From: Sphagnum compactum
Lineage: Eukaryota > Bryophyta > Sphagnopsida > Sphagnales
Length of the DNA stretch: 64,000 nucleotides
Assembly (NCBI GenBank): GCA_965153455.1
Contig: OZ234497.1
Coordinates: forward strand, 4,340,001 to 4,404,000
Direction of reading: 5' to 3'
Made by a program: the position numbers and the translations under genes. Shown here one piece after another: positions 1 to 16,599 of the stretch; position 1 is the first letter of the stretch, and each line of letters begins with the position of its first letter. The notes beneath the pieces are model-generated. The model was not told the origin of the DNA and searched no databases. It saw only the letters and a list, made by a program, of their open reading frames with translations.

Positions 1-2968
1 TTCATCTTGTTTCTTCTTCTTTTTCTCAATTACGTAATATTTTTCGATGTTTCTCACCATGATGTTCACCATTTTATGCATTCCATTATGTCTTAAAATT
101 TTCCGATGATGATGCTTTTGAAGTTCTTCAATGTTGCATCTTTGAATTTTGTTTTTTTTTGTTTTTCTTCATGATATTATTTCCCAATTGCTTCTCATTA
201 TTGTGAACCATTATATGGATTCCATGTTCCATTGTGCTTGAAAGCCTTACAAATAAATTGATGTGAAAAGGAGGCATGAATGTTTTCATCTATGTTTGTC
301 AAAATGATGGTTTTGAAATACAATGGTTCAAGCATGGATGGTGATGTGAGAATGAGTGCAAAATTAAATGGGGCATTTTGGGCTTTAATGACTGTCTTGT
401 AATGTACAACATGGTGGACCAAGTCTATATACTGTGTACATTTTTGGCCTTGTTGTTGCTTTCACCTAATTTTTGTTTTGTCTTGCATTTTTTTTAATTC
501 CTTTTCCTTCATGCATACCTATGAATGAATTTTGGTCAAGAATAAATATGTTTAAATAAATATAATTGTGAATTAAAGGAGAATTTATAAAAGTGGTGAT
601 GTGATAAAAGTGGAGTAGTGTTTTCTTTTGGGCAAGACAAGGTTGTTGGGTGCAAACATGATAAAAGGAGCCAAAGGCAACAAGGTTGGAGTCCTTTCCA
701 AGGACCAACCTTTTTTCCAATCAACTTGTGGCTTTTAAAAACCAATTCAAGTTCAAAAAATGAGTTTGTAGTTTTTGGAAAAAACCACATGCTTTATCAT
801 CTAATCCTTGCATTTAGTTAATACATAGGACAATGAAAAGTTGTGTGCCTAGCCTAGGTCATGTAGGGTAGGCTATTGTTTAGGTTTCGTCATCTTCATC
901 ACATCACATAAGGAGTTAGTCATGTTATTGTTCTAACTGAAGCAAAGTCCTAGAAGTGTTGCTAATTTGTGTTTTCAATAAAATTCAATTGAAGAAACCA
1001 TAGGGGAATGTTTTGTTGTCCTAAGTGAAATGTGATTACAGGATTGGTGAAGGAGGGTTTTATCATGTTTATTGATATTGTGATTTGGAAAGGAGGGTCA
1101 TTTTAGTTGGGTTGTTGGGATCATTGTTTGAAAGAGAAGAGTCCAAAGTTCATTTTAGCATTTTTGAATGCCTTAAGGTTAAAATGTGTTTGGTGTTTTT
1201 TCTTCCTACCCAAGTTCCTTGAATTTTTATGACAAAATGGTGTTGTTGTTCTAGAGCTTTTTCTCAAGAATTACACTATTCAATGTGATACTTTCAAAGG
1301 TTCAAAATTCAAAGCTTGATGCATTCACATCATTTAAACAAACACCTTAAGGTATGCCTTTTTTTCCTCCTCCATTTCATAGGTGAAAGCACATTAAACA
1401 TTTGGGTGGACTCCAATTGTTTCATCTTCTTTGAGCTCATTGACTTTGCATTCATTGTCATTGTAGTTGCAATTATCTTGTTTGCTTGTTAGTTTTTTGG
1501 CTCATATGAAATGTTTATACATCAAGGCTAACCTTTCTAGCTTTGTCCTACATGATTAGGACTTCGAAGGTGCATTGCATTTGAAATTTAAAAACAATAT
1601 TGGCCTTCGAGCTTTATATAATTTTATTTTGTGAGGTAAATGGTTCTAGAAACCATGGTATCTTCATTGCATTTAAAGGTGAATCCACACTATGATGTAC
1701 ACACTTTGAGAGAAATTTGGAACAACATGTATAATATCAAAGTAGCAATTGGTAAAATTTCATTCATTTTGAATTATTTTTAAAATCACATATAAATGAT
1801 TTGGACTTCAAAATTAAAAGAAGTCACAAGAATCATGAATATGAAATTGAGACATATTTGTGCATTTGTGTAAATGTACACCAATAATTTGATGATTTTT
1901 AAAAAAAAAACCTTATTTGACAATAGGTTTCATTTTTAAAAAAAATCAAAATTGCATCTTATTTTTGTTAAATGATTAAAAAAACACTTGCCCAAGTAAA
2001 TTTTCAATGGAAGAATTTTTTCAACCTAAAAAATATAAACATTAACATTTTCATACCATAATGTACTAATGAACATTTTAAATCATCTAATCTAAATTCC
2101 ATGACCTTAAAAAAAATTGAAAAATTTTATGGAAAATATTGTTCTTTATGGTTTCTTTTATGTATGTGTAAAATTTAATGGAAAAATTATGTAATACATA
2201 TTAGTCCTTTTGTTGGAATTATAGAGATGTGACAAGGTTTTGCAAATCAAAACAATATTTTTTTGGATTATTATATCATTCATATGTGCATTGATTTCAC
2301 AACATAAAGTTGGATTGGGAGATAAACCATCATTTATTACAAAATTTCAGTGAAAATTATTTTTCCAAATTTTCACCATGATGCATGATACTTGAATAAA
2401 TATTAAAAATTGTCTTTCTACAATTTCTTTAAGTAGTTTTAGCTTCTTAGCATTGCTGTCTTTTTTGTTTGTTGATGTACATGACCTATATACATGAATG
2501 TTATGGTGGCTAGCCACTTTTTTTATGTTAATGTTTTTTTCTTATTCTCATCAAGAGTTTTACCTCTTAATTAGTAGAACCATTTGTGCTCGATAGAATG
2601 CACATCAGTTTGGATTGCACGATTAGAAATCAAGTACTCAATATGAACATTTTGACAAAAATTCAAAATAACATTGTAGCTTTGCCAAGACTTAAAAAAA
2701 TCCCTGAAATAAGTATATAGAAACTATGGTGCTTTCATTAGAAGAAAAATTGTCGTTTGTAATCAATTTTTGTAACTAAAAATTCTCATTTGCAAGAAAA
2801 AAACTTGTGTTATGTTGGAGTACACAATGTTTGGCTTTGAGTCTACAATTGAGTTGAGATTATGGAATATAAATTAGTATGTTCATATGAAATCCACAAA
2901 TTCAAACAACATAAGTTTGTCAATAAAATTAAAGACCTCTTGCAATCAGCCATTAAATCAAAATGTAC
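1..2968. other. AT-rich intergenic spacer, no gene recognised
   Basis: I see no reading frame with recognisable protein similarity, no RNA gene and no clear repeat boundary here. The stretch is AT-rich, with homopolymer A/T runs and frequent stops on both strands. It is probably decayed repeat DNA, but I could not assign a family. Confidence 0.5.
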
Positions 2969-2976
2969 AAATGTTA

Positions 2977-3602
2977 CAGACCTTCTACCACTAAAAAAAT
3001 TTTGGCACTAAAACGCCACTAAGTACACTAAGTGGTGACTAGTGATGCGCCATATTGATCCTCTACCGAAGCTAGTTAATTATAGTGATGCATGATCACT
3101 GAGCTCACAATAGTTAGTTAACTATAATGGTGCATATATGCGCCAACACATTATAGGTAGTTAACTGCAGGCAGGACTGGGACTTTGCATACCTAATACA
3201 CATATATCAGTTCATCCATGTCCCTCACAATACCACACTCACAGACGCATCGTGAATCCTCCTTGGTCCTTGGGATTCCTGTGAGAAGCATCATCCATTC
3301 CAAAGCGGCCAGTAATGGCACTATATGATGGAGGCGAAGAAGAAGAGAAGGAAGAAGAAGACAATGACGATGACAATGACAATTCTCATGTCTGAAGAGA
3401 TTGTATAAGTTCAACAAAAGGCGTTCGCCGTCCAAGGCTAGTTAACTTTAGTGGTGCATGATCACTGAGCTCACAATAGTTAGTTAACTATAGTGGTGGT
3501 CAGAGGTTGGACCTTATATGCATAGTTAACTTAGTGGTTGTCACAACCCGAGGATGAAAAAAATAGTTAAAGTAGTTAACTACCGTAGTGGTAGAAGGTC
3601 TG
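2977..3602. mobile_element. hAT-type non-autonomous DNA transposon (MITE)
   Basis: The element starts with cagaccttctaccacta (2977-2993) and ends with its exact reverse complement (3586-3602), a perfect 17-bp terminal inverted repeat. It is flanked on both sides by the same 8 bases, aaatgtta (2969-2976 and 3603-3610), a target-site duplication. An 8-bp duplication and a TIR beginning with CAG are hallmarks of the hAT superfamily. The 626-bp interior has no transposase frame, so it would depend on an autonomous hAT. It contains a diverged direct repeat (about 3071-3140 and 3437-3503) and the motif agttaacta or close variants at least seven times near both ends. Such subterminal repeats are typical transposase-binding sites in hAT elements. 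It lies about 1.2 kb upstream of ARF1. The intact duplication and perfect TIRs suggest a fairly recent insertion. Confidence 0.9.
3071..3503 (+). repeat. Internal direct repeats of the hAT MITE
   Basis: Two ~65-bp copies, near 3071-3140 and 3437-3503, share a gctagttaa start, the core gcatgatcactgagctcaca and a ttagttaacta tail. Both lie inside the hAT element, towards its two ends. They look like subterminal cis-acting repeats rather than an independent element. Confidence 0.75.
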
Positions 3603-3610
3603 AAATGTTA

Positions 3611-4350
3611 CTTTAAACATTCATGAAAACCAAACCTATGGTAAAAGTGTGGGAGTATCACCCAAATTGAATATAGTTAATATCTTGAAAATAATTCTTA
3701 TGGGATTTGTGGGGATTTTGAATCTTTTGCATTTGTGTGGTGAAAATAAAAAAAATATTCCTCTTTCAGACCACAAAATAATTTTTTAAAGGTGTCTCCA
3801 TGTGGCTTCCAACAATTGGATAGAGTCAGTGGTTGTGGTACCTAGTGCCTACCACTTCAACGGCCAAGCTCTCCAATCAAGAAAGTGGTACCTAACGAGC
3901 ACACAACAGCGGTGTAAAACGGTCATGAGGTATGAAGAAGAGGTCAAAACCCAGAACCCTATTCACACTGTACACGACGTATCTATTTCCAACAATATAA
4001 GTTATGCGAGACGCTAAATAGTTATTAGTTCTTTAATAATTATCTCTTTTTTTTTGGGTCTAGTAAGTTACTGAAGTAAGATACCTATACACCACACATG
4101 TACCCTAGATTTCAGACGTTGGATTCCTCAGATCGACGGTAGAGAACCAGCAAACGTAGCTACTCTCTCATTAGTCGGAGCTGCCGCTTGCTTGCATTAT
4201 TATGAGCCGTCTCTAAGACCGTGGGCTCCAGCACGATTTCCAGCCGCCGGATCCCGATCTCAACGGCTGACATCCCGAGCACTAGTCATCGTGCACTTCC
4301 CTCTATTGACCGGTCGGTCCCCCCCTGCCCCCAAACACCCACCGCTTTCT
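3611..4350 (+). promoter_or_regulatory. Upstream region of ARF1
   Basis: This holds no supported gene. From about 4100 the base composition shifts from AT-rich to more GC-rich with CpG dinucleotides retained (4130-4330), as in the core promoters and leaders of other genes here. The leader is pyrimidine-rich around 4340-4480 and again at 4670-4710. I did not find a convincing TATA box. The transcription start is inferred to lie between about 4150 and 4400. Confidence 0.4.
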
Positions 4351-4771
4351 GTCCCTCTGTGTCTGTGAGCTCTGTCTCTGTGTTTTCTGTTTTGCATAAA
4401 CTGTGTTTTGCATCAACTGTCGTGTGCTCTCTGTTTGCATTCTCTGCGGTGTTGCCTTTTCTGGTTTGGTGTGAGCGGATATTGGCTTTTGGTTTCCGCC
4501 TTGCTCTACTATTGGAAAACCGGATCTGGAAATCGCTATAGTATTTAGATCTGTAACTTCCGTTGAGAAATCTGCGCTGGTTTGAAGCTCTCTGGAGTGG
4601 TGGTTTTCATTTTCCCGTTTGTCCTGCGAGCTTCAGATCTGTTTTCCTGGTCTAAATCGCTTTCGTTTGTAGATTGTTTTTTTTCTTCTTTTTTTGTGTT
4701 TTTTGGTACGTGTCTTAGTGCGTTTGTTCTCGTCTGAGGTTGGGAGTTGGGAGTGGAAGGGAGGATCGTAA

Positions 4772-6915
<2,144 letters not shown>

Positions 6916-9500
6916 TTTGTTGCAGGTGTTAAGGTGAAGACTACAAGAAAACAGAGTTCAGACTGAAGACCTCTGCAAACAGTGTTTCAACTTTCCATTA
7001 TTTCAGCTTTGTTCACGATATACTAGTTCTCTTCAGAGAAGACATGTTTTCAATTGAATATGTTGTGGCTTCTCATATGTCTTATATCCATTGGTATCCA
7101 GAACCTTTTTGCTGTATTCAAACCCAGTATTTGGTGTCCTTCGCTCTGTTATAAAGCTGCTGCAGGTTCTGGTCAGGGATGCAAATTGCCAGGAAGGTTT
7201 AATGTGTTGTCTAGAGACTTATTTTGGAACTATGGAGTTAGATGTAGTTAGGTGAGTACATCATTCGATGTGCAATGTATTAGGCAATTTCATGAGCAGG
7301 TCAGGCTGGAGATTATTACCTGAGTCAAATCTGGATCTCATCTGATTTACAAGCCCCACTTGTCATCCTTTTAATTTCTGTGTGGATCTTCCAACCTGAT
7401 GACTATCATGACTATCATATGAAATGCTCAATATCTATCTATTAAGGAAGGTAGTTTGTTTGTTTTGTTTGTCATGTTGATAGTTCCCAAACCACTACTG
7501 CTTCCAACTGCACTCTTGGTACTATTGGAAGGCCCTTGATGAGTAATGGTGCATTGAGGTGGTTTTGTATTGAATGTTGAATAATTTTGTCCAAGAGAGA
7601 ATTCAACAAAATCAAAACTAAAATTTTAGGCGAATTGGGGTGAGCTTTTTGTTAACAGCAAAGATAATGAATGGGATTTGCTGGTTTTGTAAGTTTTAGA
7701 TCTAAGGTCAGGGAGATAATAAATTTTGAGTCATTTTCATTACCAAAGATTAATTTCAAATTAGATGTTTGCAATCGAGATCTAACATCAGGCTCTTGTT
7801 CACAATTGACCAGTGGCAAAGGCCACACTAGTTTGTCTATTATTGGGGAAGGGAATGGGCTACCATTGTGTCAAGCACTTCTCTGGTTATCACTGCATCT
7901 GTGCCAGAGAGCTATGATGTGCTCATGTTTGGTAGTTTAAACGATTCCATATGGGTATGTTGAAGATAATTTGTGATTGATTGTGGCAGCTTGATCTAGA
8001 CTCAGGTTTGAAGCGCTCTCTTAAAGTTAACACAAAACCATATCATACCATTGGGGTTGTTAAGCTTAACACAAAAAGTTTCATTTATTTTGTTGAACTC
8101 TTTTTGAATGGACTGCAAATAGTTCTCCTTGAGCCAAATGTAAGTAATGACATCAGGCACATGGTCCATACAGGTGTTCAAATGTGGTCACCTGAACAAG
8201 CATGTTCCTTCCCCATACAGCAAGCAAGGAACTAGGTACTTGCCACTATGGTTCAGCATCAAAAGTAATTCTCAAAAGAAGCCAAAAAGAAGAAAATTTA
8301 GAAATTGCTCTGCACAAGAAATGGTAAAATCAAACTCATAACAGCTGCAAAGAGATGACTATCCCACTAGATTACCACTGTCTATTACAAAAGGTTATTG
8401 TACCATGTGTAATTATTCTTCAATTTTGGAATTTTGGAATACTAAAAATGGTATAGGGTAGATAAGCTGGTGAGAGCGAACATTTAAGCTCTTAAAAAGG
8501 GTGTGTTCACTCTCCTATCATTTTCAGCCCTGGAGGTCTAGTTAACCCTTCACCTAGCACCACTAGAGCAATTTACAGACCTTCATTTTAGTTTGAAACA
8601 AGAAAAATGAAATCTCCCAAAGTAAGGAGGGTTTAGAAAAAAAGTCGAGCTTTTTGTGAACACATACCCTTCCATGCATAACTGAAGTACATTCTATAAT
8701 TGAACGTGACAAACTTCATCCATGAACAATATCCCTCTTATTACCAAATGATGTGGACTTTATTCCAAATAATTTCCCTTGCAACAAAAACACTTGTGTG
8801 TAGACACAATTTGCCTTTTAGAAAGTGAAAAAGTGAGAACTATGAGAAGTGATTACTGATTACTAGACCCAAAGAGACAAATGAACAGGGAAATATTTTG
8901 GCATATGAGAGTTTTGAAGACCATTGACAAACACAAAAACATCTTTGAATGGAAAGTTTAGCAAAGAGTTCAGCAAACCCTAACTACCAGTTTTAAGACC
9001 TGGTTGTTTAGTTTTAAAGCACCACTAAATGGTAACCAGCTGGGCGATGTTTGCTAACAAGCCATTTTCTGAACTGGCTGAGTGTTTGCTCACCGATGGG
9101 TGTTCAATGATGAGTGATTATACCCAATGCAGGAAGCAAGGAACTACACTACCTCTTCTATTCACAGTGTCCCCCCACGGATTATGTGGAACAGAACTAA
9201 GCAGTGCACCATCCATTGGAAACCCATCATGCCTCAGTTGTGGATGAACCACAACTCAGTTACCAGGCTCGGTAACTGATCCCCTAATTTCTTGAGGTTT
9301 TGGAATAACCATTTGTCTGTTGCACCCAAGCAAATGTAACTCTGATTCCCCTTATTCATGAGGCAACTCATTATTCTTGGGTTTTGACTTGATGTCATTT
9401 TCCAGTTTCAATAACCATCCCACCATAATCGAACATATATCCACAACTTTTGACCATACCAAACTTCCCTTGGCATGATGATTTGTCAATCATGGCATGA
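6916..9500. other. ARF1 3' flank and spacer, no gene recognised
   Basis: The first few hundred bases are probably ARF1 3' UTR, but no single poly(A) signal stands out. Beyond about 7600 I see only short frames without recognisable similarity and no delimited repeat. Confidence 0.45.
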
Positions 9501-9548
9501 TCCAATAGATGCACAAAGACAACGTGCAGAGAGGAAATGGGATGGACC

Positions 9549-9845
9549 TACACTGGTACCATGGTAAAAACCCTGACTTTTTAAAGTTGCTTTAAACCAC
9601 GGTATAGTATATATCGCGCATCCTAAGATTAAATCAGGGTCTTCAAGTCCAAATTTAACATTTCCTGGGTTCGATATGGCCTTGGATGAACCAGCACCCA
9701 TGTTGGTAGCATGGTAAAAATCTCAAAATCCATTAAAATGATTTCTAAATATTATAAATATCCCATGCTTAAACTGAATCAGGGTCTCTCAATTCAATTC
9801 TAACATTTGTTGGGCTTAATATGGTCACTAAGAGGTCACACTAAA
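9549..9845 (+). repeat. Diverged direct duplication, period about 150 bp
   Basis: Two successive units share the ordered blocks catggtaaaaa (9559 and 9711), aatcagggtct (9631 and 9778), and acattt followed by gggtt/gggct and atatgg. Similarity is patchy between the blocks, so this is an old tandem duplication. Confidence 0.6.
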
Positions 9846-12800
9846 TAAGGTGAACGTACCAACAAATTTTGTGTGAGTATATGTTTGTTTTAGAAAACAT
9901 GCAGTCCCATGTATTCTATATTATATAACTTTGATAACCCTTTTGGGTACGGTTTTGAATTCTTTTTTAAAATCTAGAACTTCTATCTACAAATCAATTT
10001 ATTTTCCCCAACTCATTGCAATTATTAGGTATACGATTTAGGGTTGTTGAAGCCAATTTGGTTTTGGGTACGGTTAGGATTTAAGGTTTGTTCATTTGAT
10101 TCAAATCAACATGGGTTACATTATCTAGCTTTCTTACACATCACACATTGTCATAAAACTTACAAATGATATTAAAATACATATGTGCATAATATGTTTG
10201 TAACTGAAAAATGATATACATATTAATTTATAAACTCAAAGTCTTAACATCCTATAATCATCCTTGGAGATGATTTTTTGTTCAAGGTTGCAATTGAATC
10301 CACCTTCACCTTTGCAAAATATTTTTTCATAAAAAGTTTTTGAGGGCCACAAACTCAAACAATATACTTCTGTAAACAATCAAAAACAATCAAGACACAA
10401 ACCAACAATTCAAGACTCAAAAAAGACAACAACCATCCAAACATAAACTCAAGACTCGAAAAAAGCACAAAGACCCAATATAAAATTTGAATTTTTAGGC
10501 TAACTTGTAGTAAACAAAATAAACAAATTTCACAATTGACTTGTAGTAGATAGAATGGACAAAAATGGAAAACATGGATATATAATTGACAACTGACTTG
10601 TAGTGAACCAAAAAAAAATTCGAACTTATGGAAAGTGGAAAAATAGATGAATTCAATCCTTCAAAACTCAAACTTGCATGCATAAGGAAAATATAAAAAC
10701 CAAAAACTAAATAGCTAAAAAAGAAAAAAAAGAAAAGAAATAGAAAACATGCTAATAATAGCAAAATCAAACATAATCCTTGACCCCAAACATCACACAA
10801 AATTACCTTGACCAATGCACATGACACATGACAATTAGCACACACATAATTATCATCAAATAACTTGCACATCACAAAAGGGTGAAATCATGAATCAATG
10901 AGCCAATTTGTTTAAGTTGTTCAAAATATTACAATCCTTTTGCCCAAAAAAAATTTTTTGTAGAAAAGAAAATTTAACAATTTTTTTAAAATTATTTCTT
11001 TTACTTACTGTAGTTTCCCCAATATATCATGTGTTCTTTTTTAATTATTTTCAAATAAATATAATTTTCTAGAAATGTAAGATTTTACCTTAGATTTCTA
11101 TGTTTCATTTTGAAAAGTGATCACAATTTCAAATAATGCAAAAACATGTTAACTACTTTGAGGTTTATTCTTTTGTATTATAAGCTACAACTTTGTTTTA
11201 AACACCATTGACATTGCATCACATCTACATATCATAAAGGATTTAGGAACATTAAATAAACTCAATTTTTTTTTTTTTGAAGAAAAATATCAAATTATAA
11301 ATTCCTTAAATTTTGAATGTTGTTTATGTGTGTCTAATAGTCCCCTATTAGTACAAAACAATTCAACATCAAAGAGTTTGAATATTATGAAAATCAAGGG
11401 CCCTTTTTTGTAACTAATAATGTTGGAACACATGTTCAACTGTAAAGGTCCATTGTTCAAATCAAAACTTAAAATCAACAAATCCAATGGTTCAACTTAG
11501 ATTTCTCAACATCCATATTAATTATAAAACACAATCTGGCATAATTAACATGTCATTAAAGGGGCATCACATAGGCATATATATAAGAACATGCAGTTTT
11601 GAACATGATTTGACATGGTTTTTGGCTCATTGTTTTGCATTTTTACCCAAAATTAAAAAAGACAAATTGAATAGATAAGTTGAAAATTACAAGACATGGA
11701 CCAAATAATTCAATTGATCTCAACAAAAGCACATGGCAAAAAATAAAACATAAAAAATTTGACCCTGCATTTCCCAACCACGTATGAAGTTTGAAGATCA
11801 TCAAGGTTCTTAAAAATCATGTCCATGTCATCATTAGATTATTGCAAAAAAAAAGAAAAATATTTCCAATGCAAATAGCTTGGGGTTGAATGTTGAATAT
11901 ACATTGCCAATAATTCATATGTGCTTTTACCTTAATTATAAACAAGAGCCCAACATCAAAACATTTTTATATAAACAAAATGCACATTAATTTTATTTTT
12001 TTAAAACCAAAATGAGTAAGAATACATAAAATTGTAAGTATAATTAGGGTCTTCTTCAAAAAGTCCCCACTCTTCAATGAACTTATCATTTTCTTCAATT
12101 ATAGTAAACTCCAAGGTATGAAAATCAATCACTCTCTCAGGTTTGTAGGCCCCATTGCAACCAACATGAACATTTTCAAACTAGTTTTTTATCACCAAAA
12201 TGAGATGATCCAAATTTTCATTCCCCAATTGTGACCATTGAAGGTTTATGATGACATTAAAGATTCATTATATTTCAATTTGTGACCCTACAATGCCAAA
12301 CATTTGATGAGCAAAGAAGGAAAATGTGGAAACTATTGTGCATATTGTACCTACCAAATTCGGGGCTTATCATATTTGTTAATCACATAGGTAATCATCA
12401 AAATAATTTTAACTTCTTCTTCAAAGTTGAAATTAATATATCATCAACTGACACAACTTGCCCCCAAAAAAAATCATTTTTAAAAGTTGTTATTGGTTTT
12501 GTTTGTTCTTTGGTATGGTTTCAATGATTGTACACTTGCAACAAAAGATGACACAAATTCTTAGCATTGTATTATGCAACGATTAAATTGCCTACAAAGT
12601 CCCAAATACATTTCATGTTTTTGTAACAAAGGTGAAGCATGATTGCCAACATGTTGTGGGTCTCAGAATGAATGTAAGCCATTGAAAAGGTGAAGAATGG
12701 CATAATATCTTCACAACTTGCACCATCATCCTTTTCTTAGATTCCTACAATTTTGAATCATATCACACAAGTTAGTGATTGATTCAATTCAAAGCTTCAA

Positions 12801-15800
12801 TGTTGACCACTCAACATTCATAACAAGGCACAAAGTGAAAGAGAAAGTAAAAGCATTTGACAACAACCAATACCCTTGAGTTTGATTTAAAACACATTTC
12901 TTGACAACATGAAACAATGTATTGACTATTGCTTGAGCCACTACCCAAGTTTGTCCCATTAGCATTCTAGAAAACAAGTGTAAAACTTGTTGTCCATAAC
13001 ATATGGAAATTGCAATTTGGAATTCAAAAGTTTTTTGAAACAAAACAATTCTTGAGGCAAATTGCCTTTCACAAAAGTCTTGAACATCTTTGTTGGTAGC
13101 CTTGCAATGATACAAAGATCTTTCCATTCTTGCCTCCCCTTGCTTGATTTTTAATCCAAAGAATAGTTTTGTGTAATGTTGTTTGAATAGCTTTCAATTC
13201 ACTTTTGAAAAACCTTGGTAGACTTTGGCATCATCAATAGCATATGGGTGCAAAAAACATCAAATGAGCCAATGGCATTACTTTAAAAAAGGATTGCATG
13301 TCCTTTTGCCCAAAACTAATTTTTTCATACAAATGAATTTTTCAACAATTTTTTTACAAATTATTATAATAAATGTTTATAACTGTCTAAGTACATGACA
13401 TGTTTCTTTGTTTATAATTTTTGAATAAATATGAATTTTTGAAAGTGTCTTAATTCCTTGTAAATTCAATGTTTCATCTTTAAAAATGATAACAATATCA
13501 AATCATAACCAAAAATTGATTTTTTAAATTTGTATGTTTTTTTATATAATAAACTACAACTTTTTTTAACACATCATGTACATTATACCCAATTTATATG
13601 TGGTAAAGGACTTTTGAAGTTTTAAAATTCTAGATCAATTTTGGAAAGTTCTTTGAATTTGTAAGGCTTTACAATTCCACATATTTTGGGGTATGAATGT
13701 TTTTTGAATGTGGGTAATATGTCTTTATCTTCTTAATTTTTTTCCCATCAATTTTGTTTTATTATGTGAATCCTTTTGATAGTCTTTTGTAAAATTGATT
13801 TCTTCTTATGGTGTTCACTTTCAAAAGTTCTAAATCGAAACCTAAACTTAAAATTTTATCAAATGATTTTCGGTTAAAACTCATTAACATGCAAATGAAT
13901 GAAAAAGAAACAACTTGCTATGATTGCCATGGCTTTAAATAGTAAAACATAAATATTTCTCCAATTTTGATTGGTTTTTTCCATCATCCGACATCATTTT
14001 TGGCTCTTTTGATTATGACTACACCCATATTGGATTGTCTTTCACATTGCATGGCAAAACATAATCCCGCAAATGGGGTGGGTAACAGAAAGGGAGAACA
14101 AGAAATTATTAACTTCAATACATTGGTCAATGTGTTCAAATTCGAACCTTCATCTTTAACATACGCAATGCCTTTGTCAAGCAAATCATATGAATCAAGT
14201 AGAATTGTTGATAAAGCAACAATGATAGCAAACATTTTACAACTAGTAGCACATGACATCAAAGATCAAAATAAGCTTTACATGTAATTAAAAAAGCAAG
14301 AGTTGAAAAGATTTCATTCAATAGCTATTGTTGAAATGGAAATTATATTTGCCCACTCAAATAACTAAATGCATTAGCCATGGATTTTCAATGGATGACG
14401 AAAGACAATATCCTTTTGTAATGTACAATATTAAGTCTTCCAAAATCCTATTGCATTGGGTCAAAATTTGGTATAAGGTTTTTAGTTACCAAAAAGAATC
14501 TAATATGAAAAGGAGGGACACTTCTCATTTTCTTCGTAACTTGATTCTCATTAATTAACAATTTTTGCCATTGTTTGTGGCAAAAATAGACCCCACCTCC
14601 TATACACTTCATGATGTTCATTAAAAACATGTTATTTCATCAAGCTTATGCCATGATCTTCGTTATAACTTATACGCCATTTGTTTTTCCTTTGGGACAA
14701 ATTCCTAGCATCAATGTACACTTTAAAAGGGTGGCATACAATGCATCAAAACATTTGTTAATTGCAAGAAATTATTGTAAAAACACCATTAATTAAATAA
14801 AGCCCCAATAATCAAATGCACAATTTTTAATTAGCTTGGAATGAAATGTTGCCAAGCTTCCTCCATATCACGATTAGATGCTTCTTTTGATCTTATTAAG
14901 GGTGATCTAATTAGGGCATTAGTCGATTACATAAACTCTTCTTGCTTGTGTAACATCTCTTTTATAACAAATACTTGTTGCACTTGTTGATGTGATATTT
15001 TCAACTACATCCATAAAACAAGAAAAAAACTAGAAATTATGAAGTTTGCAAAATACAAAGTCAAATGAACATGGGTTTGGGTTTTGTCAAGTTGGAAACT
15101 CAAAACCTAATGAACATGGGTCTAATGCAAGGTCAAGGTTTAAGGTTTAAGTTTTATATTGTTTTATCAAGTTCATTTCATCATGAACATGTTAATGGAG
15201 GTGGCTTTGTGTAGTACTTTGCAAGGATTTGCCCAATCATAATAACCTAAACCAAATAACAAAAAAGAAGAATGTGGAGTGCATTTGCTTTGAAGCTATG
15301 AAGTGCAAGTGCAACCTAAGCACAACAAAAATAGGCACAACATGAACATGACAAAATGTAATTGTAGGATGAACATGACAAAATGCAAGCATAACATGAG
15401 CATGATGAAATGTAGTTGCAACTTAAGCTTGACAAAATGACAATGTAATGAAAAAAAACTGTAGCCAAAATATAGCTCTTACTTGCCAAAAAAAAACCAA
15501 AAACATTTAATGGAGAAACATTACCTTGACAAAATTGTGAAGTGTAAATGCAATGTAACCAAACCACAACTAGTAGCTACAACCATGAAATGCAAGCATG
15601 ACCACAACCAAATTATTAAAATTCCTACAAGAGCAAGACAAAAACTTGTGAATGCAAACATAATGGAACTAGTAATGACAAACATGATAACTAGGTGTCA
15701 ATTTAACATGTAATAATGAGCTTCAAAGTGAAAAGGTTGTTGCAAAGCATAAACACAAAAAGGTTGCATCAAAACACGAATGCAAAAGCTTGATAATGAA

Positions 15801-16590
15801 AGGGCTATTATAAAAGCACAAATTCAAAATTGCAAAAACAAGGAAACTCTTGAAAGGAAAGCGATTGGGAAGGTGAAAAAATGAACAAAAAACCTTAAAC
15901 CCTAATACTTAAAAAAGTCCCAAAACTTAATACTCGGACCTATTTAAGAGATCAAAACTCAAGGAGGTCCCAAGGGTTTCTTTCAACAAAAAAAGGCAAG
16001 TTAAGAGTTTTGGTTCTACTTTAATTTTGCTATGACTAACAATTCACAAGTAAGGAACCAACATTAGATTTTTAATATTTGGATCCAATTAGGTCAAGTT
16101 CTTGATTCCTGTATCCCAAACCTTTAGTTTTAGCACTTGGATTTGGGTAACTACACAATATTAGTACCAATGTACTAATATTGGTTCAACTTGGCCTTAA
16201 ATATGGCCATTGCTTTGTCACTCACTCAAGAATGTAAAAGTGTTCCTATTTGTTCACCTTGGCCCCTACCTAGGTAACTAGGTATGTACTATGTATCATA
16301 GGTAAGTGGGAGTGAATGTGCATGGTTACAATGTAAATAGGTAAGGTACTTGGTGACTATTAAGTAGATAGATGCTTGTGGATGGTTAGTACATAACTAC
16401 CACTATGGTTAGCTATTTGACAAGAATACAATGCAAAGGTGTTTCTTGTCAACACACCATCCATCCTTCATGGTGCATTGATGAGTGTTGGTTCATTGTT
16501 CACTCCAATCATGGTGAAACAACTCAAAATCTCAAACAATCCATTTTAGCGAGAGTTCATTCAAGCATTTTGCTGAAAGAAATGATGTAG
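9846..16590. other. AT-rich spacer with decayed repeats
   Basis: This long block has no supported gene. It carries many poly-A/T runs and short random frames. A weak degenerate tandem repeat around aacatgacaaaatg occurs at 15335-15450. Regions near 12.8-13.2 kb and 14.0-14.6 kb on the minus strand give faintly transposase-like peptides broken by stops, too weak to name. Confidence 0.45.
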
Positions 16591-16599
16591 ATTTTAGAA

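Noticed and set aside
4221-4541. A 106-codon plus-strand frame in the ARF1 leader
   Set aside because: Ser/Val/Phe-rich translation of a pyrimidine-rich 5' UTR. No similarity, and it ends well before the ARF1 start.
10495-10875. A 126-codon minus-strand frame with hydrophobic segments
   Set aside because: The hydrophobicity comes from a poly-A/T-rich stretch (Phe/Leu/Ile runs). No start context or similarity.
12789-13127. A 112-codon minus-strand frame, faintly transposase-like
   Set aside because: No catalytic or zinc-finger motif could be identified, and the flanking frames are full of stops. Not enough to name a family.
13984-14630. Overlapping frames on both strands near 14 kb that look partly coding
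   Set aside because: The peptides show only loose hydrophobic patterning, with frequent stops. No domain recognised.
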